A stretch of 64,000 nucleotides of DNA from assembly GCA_028023455.1 (NCBI GenBank), contig JAQFVV010006200.1, positions 6,894,506 to 6,958,505 on the forward strand. The letters are read 5' to 3'. The DNA is from Epiperipatus broadwayi. Lineage: Eukaryota; Onychophora; Udeonychophora; Euonychophora; Peripatidae. Numbering within the stretch: position 1 is the stretch's first letter; each line of letters opens with the position of its first letter. Below, one piece after another: positions 46,691 through 60,624 of the stretch. The translations under genes and the position numbers were made by a program. Under the pieces are notes generated by a model. It was not told the origin of the DNA and searched no databases. It saw nothing but the letters and a program-made list of their open reading frames with translations.

Positions 46691-47692
46691 CACCTGGGTC
46701 TTGTTTTATGCAGTAGATAGGTTCCACAGAAAACCCACATTAAAAAAATTGCACAAAAATAGACTTAACTTACCTTGAAAAATGGGGGATAGGGGCTGTA
46801 ATTTTCAGAATTTGCATAAAAGCAAAGCAACAAGGAAAAATTACTTTAAAATTCACATTAAAAAAATAAGCAAATAAAGTACAACTAATAAACAATTTCA
46901 AATATTTGAAAAAAATTAATACAAGACAAACTTTTTTTTACTTTTTTATTACTACAGTATTTAATTTTACATTTTTCATACATATTTTAATCCTTACCAC
47001 TAGCGTTCATTTGTAAATTGGTAAGAAATCAGATTCAATGTGATGAGATGTATTGTGGCTTCTTCTTAAATGAAGTCAAAAATCTTTCACCAATTATGCC
47101 CAGAGAAACCTGTTAGCCACTTTATTTTTATTCATGATGTGATGTACAACTAGCACCATTTTCAGTCTTGTGCTGTGTTAATGGTTTGCTGTTTCTATAT
47201 TAAAAAAATGAAATCACAATCAAAATAAAAAGATTATACATTATCATTAGAAAGATTGTTTTCAGTTTATAAAATCAATAAAATTTTCGTTATTATTTAT
47301 TTTAAAATTCTAAAAAAATATTTATTTCTGTTAATGTCTAACAAAATACATTTTAAAAGTTTAAAATTTTTAAATATTTATTGTGATATTTTTATATGTA
47401 CATATAAATCTACTACTATTATTTACTCATTAGTATAAATAGGTTATTTACATAAAAGCTAAGTTTTAAATACAGCTTCAGGCCATATCCATGTTAGCTG
47501 CTAATATAACGTTATATTTTTTGAAAAAAAAAAAGTGAAATGAAAGTATTTCAAGTCAAAATAGGTTATTAATAATTTAAATTTCTTGATATCTAATAAA
47601 TATACTGAAATATCAAAGATATTAAGAAGAAACATGAATCACATAACTTCAAAATTGCATTAAAATAATCCACATAAAACGAGACCCAGGTG
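46691..47692. mobile_element. TIR DNA transposon, Tigger/pogo-like ends, TA target
   Basis: The left end CACCTGGGTCTTGTTTTATG and inverted right end CACCTGGGTCTCGTTTTATG match at 20 of the first 23 positions and are flanked by TA on both sides (46689-46690, 47693-47694). The 'tcgttttatg' ends and TA duplication recall pogo/Tigger elements of the Tc1/mariner superfamily. The interior of about 1 kb is AT-rich and holds no transposase; the 60-codon frame at 47256-47438 is chance. It is a non-autonomous or heavily decayed copy. Confidence 0.65.
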
Positions 47693-47694
47693 TA

Positions 47695-50496
47695 TATATA
47701 TATACATTGTGACACATATGTAAATATGTGTTATATAGAATGATTTAAAAATAAAAGTTAGAAAGAGAAAAACAAAATGATATATTTTTTTTTAAAAATG
47801 AAAATCTGAAAAGAAGACAGTTAATTATTAAGAAAAAATAGAGATATACTTTTCTCTAAATAAAATCAAAAGGTGCAGTAAAGTCTATTAAAATGTAGGA
47901 ATTTTAAATTTAATATTTAAAAGAACATTTGTCTTCTCTCTGTTAACTGAGGGGGGGGGGGATTACATAGGATTATTAAAAAACAAAGAAAATAAATTAT
48001 AAATTTGACTATGTAAAAGTAACTATAAAGTCACTTTTGAAAAAATTTTATTATATAAACAATAATTGAAACTAGATAATTAACAATCGAATTAAAGATC
48101 TCTAATGTCTGATCAGAAAAAGTTTGGTTAAAATTTAGTATATCCAATTGATAAGATAATAAGTTTGATCAAATTGTAATTAAAAATTTAGAAGAGAAGA
48201 TTAACTAATTAATTAATAATATGTGTGGTCAGAATAGAAGGAAGGCAAAGGTATAAAAGTAACAGAATTCCTATTGTTTTATTCTTCTGATAAGTTTTGC
48301 GGTGAGAAGTCTATAAAATTTTGCTTGAGTTTTGCTGCCAGTTAAGACAATAGAGCACTGTTAATCACTCATTCTACTGCCGGTTTGCTATTCAGAGTTT
48401 CCTGGTCATCAATCACAAATGTATAGCAATATTCATGAATATCTCAACATTACCAACACTTGTTGACCACAGAAGGATGTTCATTTAGGTTTCACTACCC
48501 AGTTTTTTCAACTTCTGATGCCTGATAAGTAGTGAAGACATTTGTCTTCCAATGCTGAGATCCATGCCTGTAAATATAGACATTATGGCAAACAAAACCA
48601 AGATATGTGCCAATGTGGATTAGAGGAGCAAACAGCTTCCAAAAGATGCTAGGAACACTGCTAAGAAACTCCATTACCTTCGATGAGCAGAGGGGTGATC
48701 ACCCCAGAATGAAGCTACAACAAAAACCTAGATAAATATAAAATAGAAAATTCAATGTGTAGACAAACTGTTTGAAACTTTATAAATAAAACCAATTAGA
48801 TTGTTTATCCTTATTTTAGAAATGGACTAATCCTTAGCAAAAAAAACCTCTTAATTAATTGGCTTTAATTTCATTTGATTATTACATTAATGTTTTGTTT
48901 TGTGTGAGTGTAAATAAACATGTTAATTTTAATTTGTTAATTTGGCTTAATTCTCTCTATATATACATTACCATATAACATTTTAATTACCTTATAATAG
49001 TGTTAAGTAAATAAATTTAGAGTTAATTATATATATGCATTATGAATATACTTGCTCGAGAGTCTGATTTAATCCAGTTATCTATTCTTTGTCTTAGTAA
49101 GTAAAATCTAGTGTTGGATGCATTTTAAAACTCTTCTTTTGTTGATATTTATAGTCAAATAGCTAATGGCACCCAAGAATCATCACAATACAAAAAAAAT
49201 CCACAGATGTGTTTGCTTCCTGCAGTTATTATAGAGTTCAACAGTCTGGAAATTTAGTCATACATTTTATACCCTCTTGGTCTGACCATTGGTATGGATA
49301 ATATGTAAAAATATTAACCATATTTAACTCCTCATCTTGGAACAATAAAATCTGCTAAATGCATAAAATAATTATTAATTTAGATATGTCAATTTAATTT
49401 AAATATAGAACATGTTTTTGTGATTAGAATGTTTTTGTTATATATAGCATCCAATGTGGGTGCCTCAAATGTCCATTATAAATATTACTTCAAAGTGGAT
49501 GCCAGGAATTTTTGTCTCTCTAACTTTGCACCAATACATCTCACTAATTGATTACTTTTTTCTGTGTTGAATCTATTGTGTACCGAAATCTGTTGAGCTT
49601 CTCATGTCCATTTCCTTTTTATACTTATAAAAAACTTTTTTCATAATAAATAGATTTTGTTGCAAAACTTTACAAGTCTGTTTCTTTAGAATTAAGTTTA
49701 TTTATAGAATTTTTATTTTTCACTTGGGTTTCATTTATATATATATATCGCTATATTATTAATTATTACATTTATATTTACATGGTTATTATATATAATA
49801 TTTTGTTATTTATTGTAAAACTGGAGAAGGTTGGCTTTAATATTAGTTAGACAAGAATTCCAATATATATATATATAACAATTTATAATAAAAATAATTT
49901 ATAAGATTAGTTAATAATAAGTTTAATAACAAATATTAAACTTAAATTTAAAGTTTATGCGTTAATATTTAGATTAATAAAAAAAATTAATAAATAAATA
50001 ATAAAAGATTAAGTTTTTTAAGTTAGCTATATTTTTTATAATTTGATATTTAATATAAAATTTTTTTAATAAAATAGTAAAGGCTTATTGCCTTAGATTT
50101 TTTATTTAACAAATGTAATATTAGTATGCATATATGATATATTTAATGCATATATATTTAATATAAATCATTCATGTATGAATTTTCTTATAAATGTACC
50201 AATTTTCAACTGAATGACACAATCCCTCAACTGGGTGATGAATAAAATACGATAAAAATTGTTACAGAGATGCTGCAAATATTGATTTATAACATTGTTA
50301 AAATTCCAGCAATAGGAAAAAACAGGTCTATAATATTAATATAATAGTATCCTGAATTTTCAAGCTTGTAATAGGTAACAGAGTTAGAGTAGTGGAGATA
50401 AAAGTTATAGTTACCAAAAAACACTATGACTTCTAGCTTACATTTAATGTTTTCATTAACAACAGCAATTCGTTTTATGTTACTTTACTCAATTGA
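47695..50496. other. AT-rich sequence with minor features
   Basis: 47951-47961 is a run of 11 G. 48251-48260 (GTATAAAAGT) is a TATA-like box next to a GC-richer patch (48320-48720) in which I recognise no protein or RNA. A diverged arm of the fold-back family at 29816-30196 lies at about 50213-50325. The rest has no signal. Confidence 0.45.
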
Positions 50497-51165
50497 GATC
50501 GTAAATACAAGACAGAGAATTTAACAAGAATAGGGCGGTCCACCCTATTCTTTACTTGTCTTTCTATATATCCAAGCCAGTCTAAAGTACCTAGATCTGA
50601 AAGTGTGAATATTAAATATCTTCACACTTAACTCACTGAGTTTAAATTACAAACCTACAGACTGGCTTGGATATATAGAAAGACAAGTAAAGAATAGGGT
50701 GGACTGCCCTATTCTTGTTAAATTCTCTGTCTTGTATTTACGATCTGATTGGCTGTTATAGTAATGAGCACGAGAGGTTTTGCAGTCTCTCAATTTAATT
50801 TCAATACTGTTTGTACTTTATAAAAATAAGTATTATTTACATATGTTACCGCATGTTATAAAATCTAAAAACTACTGCGTAGTAAATCGTAGGATTTCAC
50901 ACTGTATGTTTGTAATTTAAACTCAGTGAGTTAAGTGTGAAGATATTTAATATTCATGCTTTCAGATCTAAGTACTTTAGACTGGCTTGGATATATAGAA
51001 AGACAAGTAAAGAATAGGGTGGACCGCCCTATTCTTGTTAAATTCTCTGTCTTGTATTTACGATCTGATTGGCTGTTATAGTAATGAGCACGAGAGGTTT
51101 TGCAGTCTCTCAATTTAATTTCAATACCATTTGCGCCTTATAAAAATAAATATTATTACTTTACT
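50497..51165. repeat. Three units of one repeat: one inverted, two direct, nearly identical
   Basis: Units at 50660-50807 and 50980-51127 are direct copies 320 bp apart and differ at one base in 148 (T/C in 'gtggact/cgccc'). An inverted partial unit at 50497-50582 forms a palindrome with the first. A linking segment ('tcacacttaactcactgag' or its complement) occurs at 50620-50642 and inverted at 50920-50940. Each unit contains AGAATAGGG and CCCTATTCT, which can form a 9-bp stem with a 7-nt loop. The 60-codon frame at 50931-51113 is within the repeat and resembles no family. Confidence 0.9.
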
Positions 51166-51559
51166 CAATTCATTTATATAAGAATCAGCAATCAATGGAT
51201 ACCAAGGGTAATTGCAAACACATTTAAACTAAGTCCTTAATATTGGTCTTCATAACTGGACTACAGATATTTATTCAAAAGCCATTTTTTATTGCTATTT
51301 CACTATTTAGGTCAATGTTTTTAAATTACATATTATTTTTTAAAAATAAAATTCAATTTTTTGTATAATTATTTAAAATTAATACTAGGTTTTCACTAAT
51401 GAAAGAAAGACAATGACCGAAGATGAGTCTGGCGATTTAGGAGACATTGTCCAGTATCTATTGGTTGCTTTCAAATAAATGGCTTTACAATAAAATAATA
51501 TAGAACAAATTTTATAGTTGATAGTGCAAACATTGAATGTAAGGTAAGATAGTCATGTG

Positions 51560-52140
51560 ATGTTGATATATACTTTTATTTATTAAAGAATCAAAAGTGA
51601 TTACAATTAGGTAAGTAAATTATATTATTTTTGATCTAGTATCAATTGTAGAGTCTTCAAATCAAAGTGATTTGGATTCAGAAGCTCACATCATTAGTTT
51701 GAATAGGTATAATAAATATAAACATGGCTGCTGCATGGATATATGCAGTAAAGTGCTTTTTAAAGATAAATCCAAGAACCAGAAGCAGTTCTGGGATTTG
51801 ACTGTTATTACCATCTGATGTCCTCTGATTCCTTATGCTTACATAAATGGTTCTAAAGATAAAATAGATTATTCCATGTTAATGCAGATTATAGTTTTAA
51901 AAGTTATATGATGTTATTTTGATGTATATCATCTTTTTATAAAGAATCAAATTGTATAATATCAAACCTAATAATCAGATCTATATAAATATGAAGTTAG
52001 GGTGTGAAAATTGTTTGGGTAATATATTCCAGTGCTTATTACTGATGAAGGCTAATATCCAGGAATAAATCTAGATATTGATTAGTACTACCATATGTGT
52101 CCATTGATTACTCATGCTTAAACAAATAGTTTTAGAAAAA
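51560..52140 (+). repeat. Diverged tandem pair of a ~270-bp repeat
   Basis: Blocks at about 51555-51865 and 51905-52140 align loosely: 'tttattaaagaatcaaa' and 'ttataaagaatcaaat', then 'attaccatctgatgtcctctg' and 'actaccatatgtgtccattg', then 'cttatgcttacataaatggt' and 'ctcatgcttaaacaaatagt'. The end motif resembles the 'gtaatcaatgga' core of the 41.4- and 52.5-kb family. The copies are old and no coding content is present. Confidence 0.5.
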
Positions 52141-52515
52141 AATGAATTACTATGAATGATATAGATATATTCTAACTATTAATTTATAGATTTCATAAAA
52201 TTTTATAAATATCACAACAATAATACTTATAACATGAACTGTATATTTTGATTTAAAAATGAGTTTAAAAAATCCACGCAAGATATTGCAATAATTAAAA
52301 ATATAATTTAAAAGCTTGTCAAAAGATCAGACCCTTCTAAACATGCCATGTGATATTTGACAAAAATAAAATAAAAATAAAATAAGGTGCAGTGGAGCTA
52401 CAAACTATGCTGTATTTCAGATATATTTATCCAGAACAAATATAAAAAGTGCTGGTGCTATATATATGTATGTGTTGAAAAGTACTGTACATTTGTAGTT
52501 CAATAAGCAATATAT

Positions 52516-52647
52516 ATTAACAAAGGCAAAACTCTCCATACAGTAATGCCACCCAGTGCCAACCAGAGTAATCAATAGATGCATCAATTGATTACTCTGG
52601 TTGGCACTGGGTGGCCCTACTGTATGGAGAGTTTTGCCTTTGTTAAT
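52516..52647. repeat. Near-perfect palindrome, 61-bp arms
   Basis: Arms 52516-52576 and 52587-52647 are reverse complements with two mismatches, separated by the 10-nt spacer agatgcatca. It contains 'ccagagtaatcaat' and 'ggcactgggtggc', shared with the fold-back at 41417-42066, of which it looks like a version deleted for the centre. The 90-codon minus-strand frame at 52417-52689 crosses it and is not a gene. Confidence 0.9.
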
Positions 52648-55600
52648 AACAGATGTGCTAGCATAAGAAATGGTGATTATGTGAAGCAATATATATATAT
52701 CTTATTCTAATCAAAGTTTACAAACAAAACATGAGCTACTATAGCAATCTATGTGAGGGGGACTTGGAAAAAATACAGCAGGTAGTACAGCTTCAATTCT
52801 TTTCAAAAACCAATGAAGTAACAAAGATAGAGAATGCTAAGAGAAAACAATAAACTTGTTTGTTAATAGTAATCTGTTATTTCTTGCTACTTTTAAATGT
52901 AACTTTTTCTAGCATCTCCATTTTTACACTATATCACAACTTTACTGATATTTTTATATCTTTAAGATGATCAATAAAAAAAATTATAGTAAGCATGAAC
53001 AAATTACTAAATTACATATTGTCAATTTATTGGATAATACTATTTATTGAAAAAAAGGCTCCGATAAGTAATTAAAGAATAATCAATTAAAAGAAGAATT
53101 GATTAAATATTGTCTTAAGAAGATTTAAAATGTCATGATTTAATTAGTTTACGTTTAATACATAATTTGAAAAGCAATTTTCTTTATCTTATGCTAGAGC
53201 TATCTATTTGCGTGCTTGAATTATCAGTGAACATTAAGTCTGAGAATGTGAATATAATTGCATTAATATGTAATGTTATTTACATATTTAAGCTTTATTA
53301 GTAGGTGGTACTAGAGTTGTTCAGTAGATGGCGCTGAGTAGAACTGCTCTTGAAAGCAAGAATGAAAATTGGAATTTTGAAGAAGTACCACGTACAGAGT
53401 TATTAAATCAATGACTTTGAAAGTATTAAATTTTACATAAATGAAACATTTTTTTATTTAAATGAAGAAATAAGATCTTTGTGAACTTTGTTAAGTATGC
53501 AAAATGGATAAAATAATTTTAAGTATCTAAAACAAAATATTTATATTCTAGATAACGTTATTATAAAACATTATATATTATTTGAAATGCCTGAAAATAT
53601 GCGGAATAAATAAAAAATGATATCAGTTATAATATAATGAGATAGAAATAAATACAAAACTAAATGAAATCATAATTATCAACTACTTCTATTACACAAA
53701 TAAATATAAAAACGCTTCTTTAAATTATTACTAAAATTATTTTAAAGATATATAGTTTCAATGCTTCACTTCTTAATATTTATTTACTTTTGAGACTCAA
53801 ATTACTAATTACATCAATACTTGTTTTGTTGTGAACTTGATGTTTGTATTATTTACTTTTACACTTTTGCAATTTAAGTAGATTACTCACATATGCCTGA
53901 TTAACACAAGCCTGTATAACTTCTTTAAAAAATATTTGCTTATGTTTTTAAATTTAAAGTTAATTTATTAATTTGAAATAAATATATATAAATTTATTTG
54001 CTTCATCTCCAACAAACCTTTAAAGTATCAATTTTAAATAAATATCAAAGAATGTAGAATAATTATTTTACTTTTTTCCTTATTTGAAAATGTTAATTAA
54101 TGTAATTAAAAAAATTTTGAAAATAGTTATAAAGTTCAACTTCTTTTAAAAATAAAATTCTAATATTAATATATATTATTGACAATCATTAAAATTAAAA
54201 TTTAAAACTTGTATTAAATTTGGACTAATATTTTGACTATTATATTGAGAGAAATAAAAATCAACAAAATATAACATGAACTCCACTGTTTTACCATCTG
54301 ACATCTTTAATTACACAAGCTTTCACAAGATGGCAGAACTGATGGAGAAGAAATAGATTTGATACTTAATAGAAAATAAATACAAAGTGATTTGTAATGA
54401 TAACATATATGTATTAAAAAGATTTTTAAAATTATAAAAAGTGAACTTACATTTCAGATTCATCCATATATATATTGATAACGTTGTACCATTATTTGAA
54501 GTGGATTCCACCAGATCATTCAAAGATGTTATAGAGATGACTGAAATTCAGCCTTTATGTGTTTAATTTTTGAAAAATATTGTATGAAGTGTATAAACAG
54601 TTTAAATAAGATTAAAATGATAAAGAGAACATTTTATTCAACAAAAAGATAACTTCTATCTCCATATTAGAAATAGGCATTGTGAAGGCTGAAGATTCAA
54701 TCAAGTAGTCGGTCATCCTAAATTAAATCTATTAATATAGTTAAACATGGATGATTATTAATTTAGTATCTAATATAATTTTAAGCTATAAAGTTCCATT
54801 TTAATTAAATATAATAATGATTTCAATATTCAAGGCTTTAAGCAAAACAAAATATTGCAAAATTAAATATTTATTATATATATATTATAACTTAAAATTA
54901 AAATCGAGATCGAGATAATATCCAAATCATTGCCATATATAATGCCTAAAATGACAATAAATGTTATGGGCTAAGCACAGAGGGTTAGCAAATAATATAT
55001 GCTACAATAAAAAGAAATCACAAGGATAATAATAGCAATTAATAAACATTGTAAATATAATACATAACATTTAGCAAAATTTAAGAGGAGGAGAACTCTC
55101 AACTCATTCTTACACATTTCAGAAAAATTCTTAATATTAAAAGCATATATCATCAAATGTTTAGATTATATTAAATCCTCTTTCACAACACCTCTCTCTA
55201 CTCCATTGCATCTAATACCTATCATCAGTGTCTCATTGCTATGATTAATTCCACATTTAATTTTTGAATGAATAACAAGATGTTTTCTAATATTTTTGCC
55301 ATATTACTTCTCAAAATGAATTTCTTTTGAAAAACAATTTCTTTCATATTTATTTATGTAATATTAAAATCTCAGGATTTTGTAATTGAAATTTTATAAT
55401 ACTAAACATTTTTATTCTTTTCTTTTCATTTAAGAATTATTAGATAATGAATGGAATCCTAGTAATAATATGAGGAGACATACTCTTACCCATAAGATAA
55501 TGTCTATTTAAATTATAGTAATAATAATATTAAATTTTAAAGAAAGTATTTTACTTAAAATAAATACATAAAAAACTCTTAATTTAGAATAAAAGAATAT

Positions 55601-58600
55601 ACTAGGATACCATTTGGATATAATGAGTGGATAAAGGATTTTATGACCATTCAAGGTACTGTGCTAACAATTCCAGTTAAATCTTTCTTTATGAATTTGA
55701 GATAAATGCGTTTATCATTTAAACTTATGATGTATTAATCAAAAATAATCTTTTGACTAAAGTAAATAATAATTTTATCACTAAAGCAGTCTTCTTTTAA
55801 TAAATGCTATTAGTTAAAGTGATCACTCAATAGTTAAAAAATGACTAATTTATTTCTTGAATGCTTTCTTAACATCTACATGAAAATTTTAACAAAGTGA
55901 TTATTATACTAAATTTCATATGTTTGTTTATATTCTCTTTATGTTTAACATAAAAGATAACTTCATAATAAATTTTATAATATCAAGATTTCTGGACAAT
56001 ATCTGAAGATGATGATTGAAAGACTATGAAACCAAAATTAACAATAAAAAACACATTTATTTTAACAATAAAAACATTGAACAGATAAAAATTTGGAAAT
56101 CTATAATATCACAAAAAAGGTGAAGTATTTAAACAATCTGCTGCACAATCTAATTGCAGAAGACATATAATTTGTAAAATTTACAGACAAAAATAAAAAT
56201 AAATTTACATATTAAATAATTATTAACTATGTCTGTTAAATGAAAGTCTTTCTCAGTATTAGCATTACCATAAGAAGTCTTCCATTTTCACAATACAATC
56301 ATACTATTATGTTTACCCCACATTGAGTACATTTAAATCTTAAATACGACTTACCAATCCAGCAATGGAATAAGTACTGAAGAAGATGTATATCATTATT
56401 GAAGCCCAAAATATTATTTAATTTCTAAAATAAATGTTTATTAGTTTTATATCCTATAATACTGGCAAAGCACATCAAACAGACACGCATCAAGAACAAT
56501 CTACAACTTACAGGAAGAACCTTAAAGAGTGCAAGAGAAGAGAAAGATGACATTCTTCAGAACTAACTACAATATCAAAGGCCATAAAATAAAGTCATGG
56601 TGGTATACTGTGCATGGCATAATACAAAAGACATGTTACAATAATTCTGCGATTTAAATATAAATAAGACAATGCAAAATACGTGATGGTATGAATTCAA
56701 AAGGAAAATCAAAATGAACTATCAAATATATAATAGGAACAATAGTAATTGCCCTAAAAAGCATTTTATGCTTACATATGAACACAAAGGATATAACTCA
56801 TGGAATATATAACTCATGGAATATATTATAATAAGAGAGATACAGAGCTAAATCTCTTTATAAAATATATGCTAGCAAAATAAATATCCACAAGAGAGAC
56901 AAATCTACACTTTTTTGGAAAACAATGGCAAGATAAGCATATACAATTAAAGACAAAAGAGATACTAATACTACCATCTCTTAAATAAATACTATATTAA
57001 TTAACTGATGTGTAAAGCCAATAATGTAAAAATTATTTTCCAAATCTGTCTTACTAAAAGCATGGCCTAAAATAAACAATAATAATAAACACCATTTTCA
57101 CCTTGTTCAGCATAAACACATACATTCAAATACAAAAAATAATTTTTGACAAGGAACAAATAACACTTTATAGCATCATAACACATAAACGTTCTATAAA
57201 CTTTTGGATAATATAGCTTACAAATGATTCATAAAATCATATCAGACAAAATGCATAAAATAAATAAAATAAAAATATATGGTAAATTAGAATAGCATAA
57301 TGTTAAAACTTAAAATTATATCCAGTTTACCAAAAATAAATAAATAAAAGTCCTTTATCCTTGATGTTATACCATTTGACAGGATACAGCCTATGTAATT
57401 ACCATTCTGCAAATGCTAACAATTTTTCCTACTTGTTAAAACATAGCAGTCATAAATTATTGGTTCAGAATTTAAATATTTCTAGTAAAAAATAGATTTT
57501 CTCATGAACATGAGCACAAAATACATTAATGGCCATTTGAATTTCATGAAGAATGTTTCAAATAAAATGCAGATAATAATGATGCATCTATAATATTTTT
57601 TATGAATTTATTACTTTTTATTATTTTTTTTAAAAACACACATTGAGGAGAATTTATTCTTTTGACTTAATACAAATTCCATTGTAGAGTAATAATAATG
57701 AGAAGATATAGAATAACTTCTAATAAATATTCTATTAACATTTTAAATGATTATTTTAAAAGTATTTAGTCATATAATAAATTTTCAGAACAATAGAGTA
57801 AGTCCATAATCTTAATTTCATGGAATTAAAGAATATCTTTCATGACTCTAGTCTGAAATATATTTAAAAGGAAGTGTTTGTGAGTGAGTAATTTTTATCA
57901 CCTGCTAAGCTAACAATAAGCAAATAAATGTCATTTTAAAATTCAGATAAGAAATTTATAAAATTTCTATTATTATTGAGAAGATTCTTTATCTGGAATA
58001 AAGTAGTCTATTCATGCAAAAGATGAAAAATTCCAAAAAAACCTTTTTATTTGAAAATTTTTAAAATAAAAACGTTTTTTAAACATATGTTGCTGAATAA
58101 TATTCAAATGTTTTAAAGTCTTTTAACAAACTTCTTATTCTTAGCAGGTCATAAGATTATGAGCAAAAACATTTTTACACTATTAAGAACTGTTTTAAAA
58201 TACTAACAATAGCATAAAGTCTTCAGTAGTTTTAATATTCCAGTATATAAAACATTCCCCCAATAATATTGAATACTAATGAGAAAATAATCAACAAAAA
58301 TGCTTACATAATAATGATGAATTGTGGAGAATTCCCTTGAAATATACATTTTATACAGAAATAACACAGCAATTATTGTTAAATATTTAGATAAAATTTC
58401 TATTATCATTTTTGGCTATGTATATTTTAAACTTCTTTTAGTAATTTCCACTTACAACATCAGTGCCTGGAGAAAATTAGTTAGCAATACATATTTAACT
58501 TTAAGCAAAATAAAAATTTGTTATAAGCAATTAAACTGAATAAAATTAAGTATTAATGAAATAAATTTCCTCAGTAAAAATTACCCAAATCTAGTAGAAA

Positions 58601-59629
58601 ATATCAAAGTAAAATTAAGCACACGTGCAACTCCCCACCTATTTATATTGCTGATCATATAATTGATTTTATTGGATGAAATTGACACGTAGATCAATCC
58701 CTTCCTTGATGTTAATTAATTAAAATTTAAAGATTAACTGTATCCTGGGAGACATTGCTAAAAATGAACTCATTTACATAATTGACTGACTTAATTTTAA
58801 AATGCTATATTTTAAGACAATTACTTATAAAACTAAAAATTATTACAATAAAAATAAAACAAAATATTGTATAATAAATTACTTTTAAATAAAATATCAA
58901 TTAACATTATTCTTTTTAAACATTCTTATACAGTATTTAATAAAGTTGAAGTTCCCAGAATAGATTTTAAATAAAACCTTTTAAAATAAATATTTAAAAA
59001 TAACTTTTAATAGTGCAATAAGAAATGTAAAAATGAAATTTATAATTCAAGCAATGCTTTCTTTTATTTAAAATTAATAGCTTTTATGAATAAATTTATT
59101 TTTTTATTTTTTTAATTAACTAAAACTTATTTAGTTGACTTAATCTTTATTACAACTGGCATTAAAAATATACTTTATATTAGCAGACAACTTAAATAAA
59201 ATGCAATTTTAAAAGCAAGTAATTTAAATACTAATAATGAGCATTAAAGATTCAAACATAGCTTTAAAGTTTAACTCTAACATTGATTTTTATACTCTAG
59301 TACCTTTATCAAAATAGTTTGACTCAACATTTTTTTAACAATAGCTCATTAATATTTAAGATAAGAATATTTAAACTAGGCAATTGAAACTTATCTACAA
59401 CTACATATGAGTTTAAAGTATTACAATAATATTTTAAAAACAACTTTTAAAGTAATTAAAACTTATGAAAGTTTTTACAAAATAACTTATAGAAGGCATT
59501 AACATGTGAATATCAAGCCCTAACAAGTTGTCTTGCTATAGAAATTAACTTATTGATTTTTAAAAAAAATATTAAACAATTATATAACTGAACATTTAGC
59601 TTTATGGATAACGCTAAAGGTTAGAGTGT
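52648..59629. other. Long AT-rich region with traces of old repeats
   Basis: Nothing firm is present. 53326-53335 'agatggcgct' plus 'gaactgctctt' repeats a block seen at 25070. About 56450-56820 reads in one frame with only scattered stops (PIILAKHIKQTRIKNN, VMVVYCAWHNTKDMLQ, HFMLTYEHKGYNSWNI), suggesting an old coding relic of unknown family. Frames at 54323-54523, 54971-55156, 58203-58409 and 58324-58539 are AT-driven and overlap on both strands. Confidence 0.45.
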
Positions 59630-59639
59630 GTATATATAT

Positions 59640-60255
59640 ATATAACAAGTTATAAATTTTGTAACTTGCTTTTAAGCTTGCATTTTAGGATCACTAGATG
59701 GAGCTTACCAATAGATCTAAACAAGCTTTGCTTTTATAAGTGCCGAAAGAGATAGAATTCAAAATCTCTATCAATATTCCTACCTCCAGACCAATTGTTT
59801 TCGAGCTTATGGCTCATCTCAGTGGAGGGCTGGGAGTCTAGAAACTAGATCTAAAATACTAACTCAAAAGTCAGCACTTATAAAACATGTTTCTATCACT
59901 TTGAAAGCATGAATTTATCAGACATGTAAATGTCTTCAAATTCAGCCTTACAAACTAGATAGCTATATGGGTCTGAATTCAGCTCAGTTTCACCATATAG
60001 TAATAGCCTCTGCAATATATAACATTGCAAAAACTTTCAAAGGTTTTATAAGTGCTGACATTTGAGTTAGTATTTTAGATCTAGTTTCTAGACTCCCTGA
60101 TTTCCACTGAGGTGAGCCATAAGTTCAAAACCAATTGGTCTGGAGATAGGGATAACAATAGAGATTTTGAATTCTGCCCCTTTCAGCACTTATAAAAACA
60201 AAGCTTGTTTAGAGTTATTGGTAAGCTCCATCTAGTTATCATATATATATATATT
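59640..60255. repeat. Fold-back element, about 615 bp
   Basis: The outer arms (59690-59775 and 60170-60235: 'ctagatggagcttaccaata', 'tataagtgccgaaag' and complements) belong to the family at 29613-29815. Inner arms also pair: 'cagaccaattgttttcgagc..agatctaaaatactaactca' with 'tgagttagtattttagatct..caaaaccaattggtctgga'. Both outer ends lie in (TA)n, as for the 29-kb copy. The centre near 59900-60045 is unpaired. Confidence 0.85.
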
Positions 60256-60410
60256 AAATACAAGTATATTTTATATAGTTGGAGCCTAGATTAATACAGA
60301 GGATTTGAACATATACTTTCAAGCTCTCTTTAGCCATTCACTATTTCATGCAATGGATACACAAGATTACCCATATGTAAATAAAGATAAATGATCTTCA
60401 ATATATATAT

Positions 60411-60521
60411 ATATTTTGTGCTGAACCAGCACTCATCAGTTGGGTCCACATCATCATCTCCGCCACATATATATAATCAATGCTCAGTGTATATTAAGAC
60501 AGCGAATCTTCACACTTTAAT
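60411..60521 (-). repeat. Partial inverted copy of the SINE-like dispersed repeat
   Basis: The reverse complement of this segment matches 40015-40115: 'attttgtgctgaaccagcac' mirrors 'ctggtttagcacaaaat', and 'atctccgccacatatata' mirrors 'tatatatgtgtggagat'. The tRNA-like end is absent. The 81-codon frame at 60391-60636 lies over it and is not credible as a gene. Confidence 0.75.
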
Positions 60522-60624
60522 GGACAGGCTTCAATCTACTTCATTATCCAATTCTTCAACCATCCATACCACTGAAAATCTGATGATAGTACATCCAAAT
60601 CACTTGAATATGAATAAAAAGATA

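Noticed and set aside
47951-47961. Run of 11 G as a possible G-quadruplex or regulatory site
   Set aside because: It is a single homopolymer run without partner runs nearby, so it is only a short mononucleotide repeat.
50931-51113. 60-codon minus-strand frame repeated in the duplicated units
   Set aside because: Conservation is at DNA level because the units are recent duplicates. There is no protein motif.
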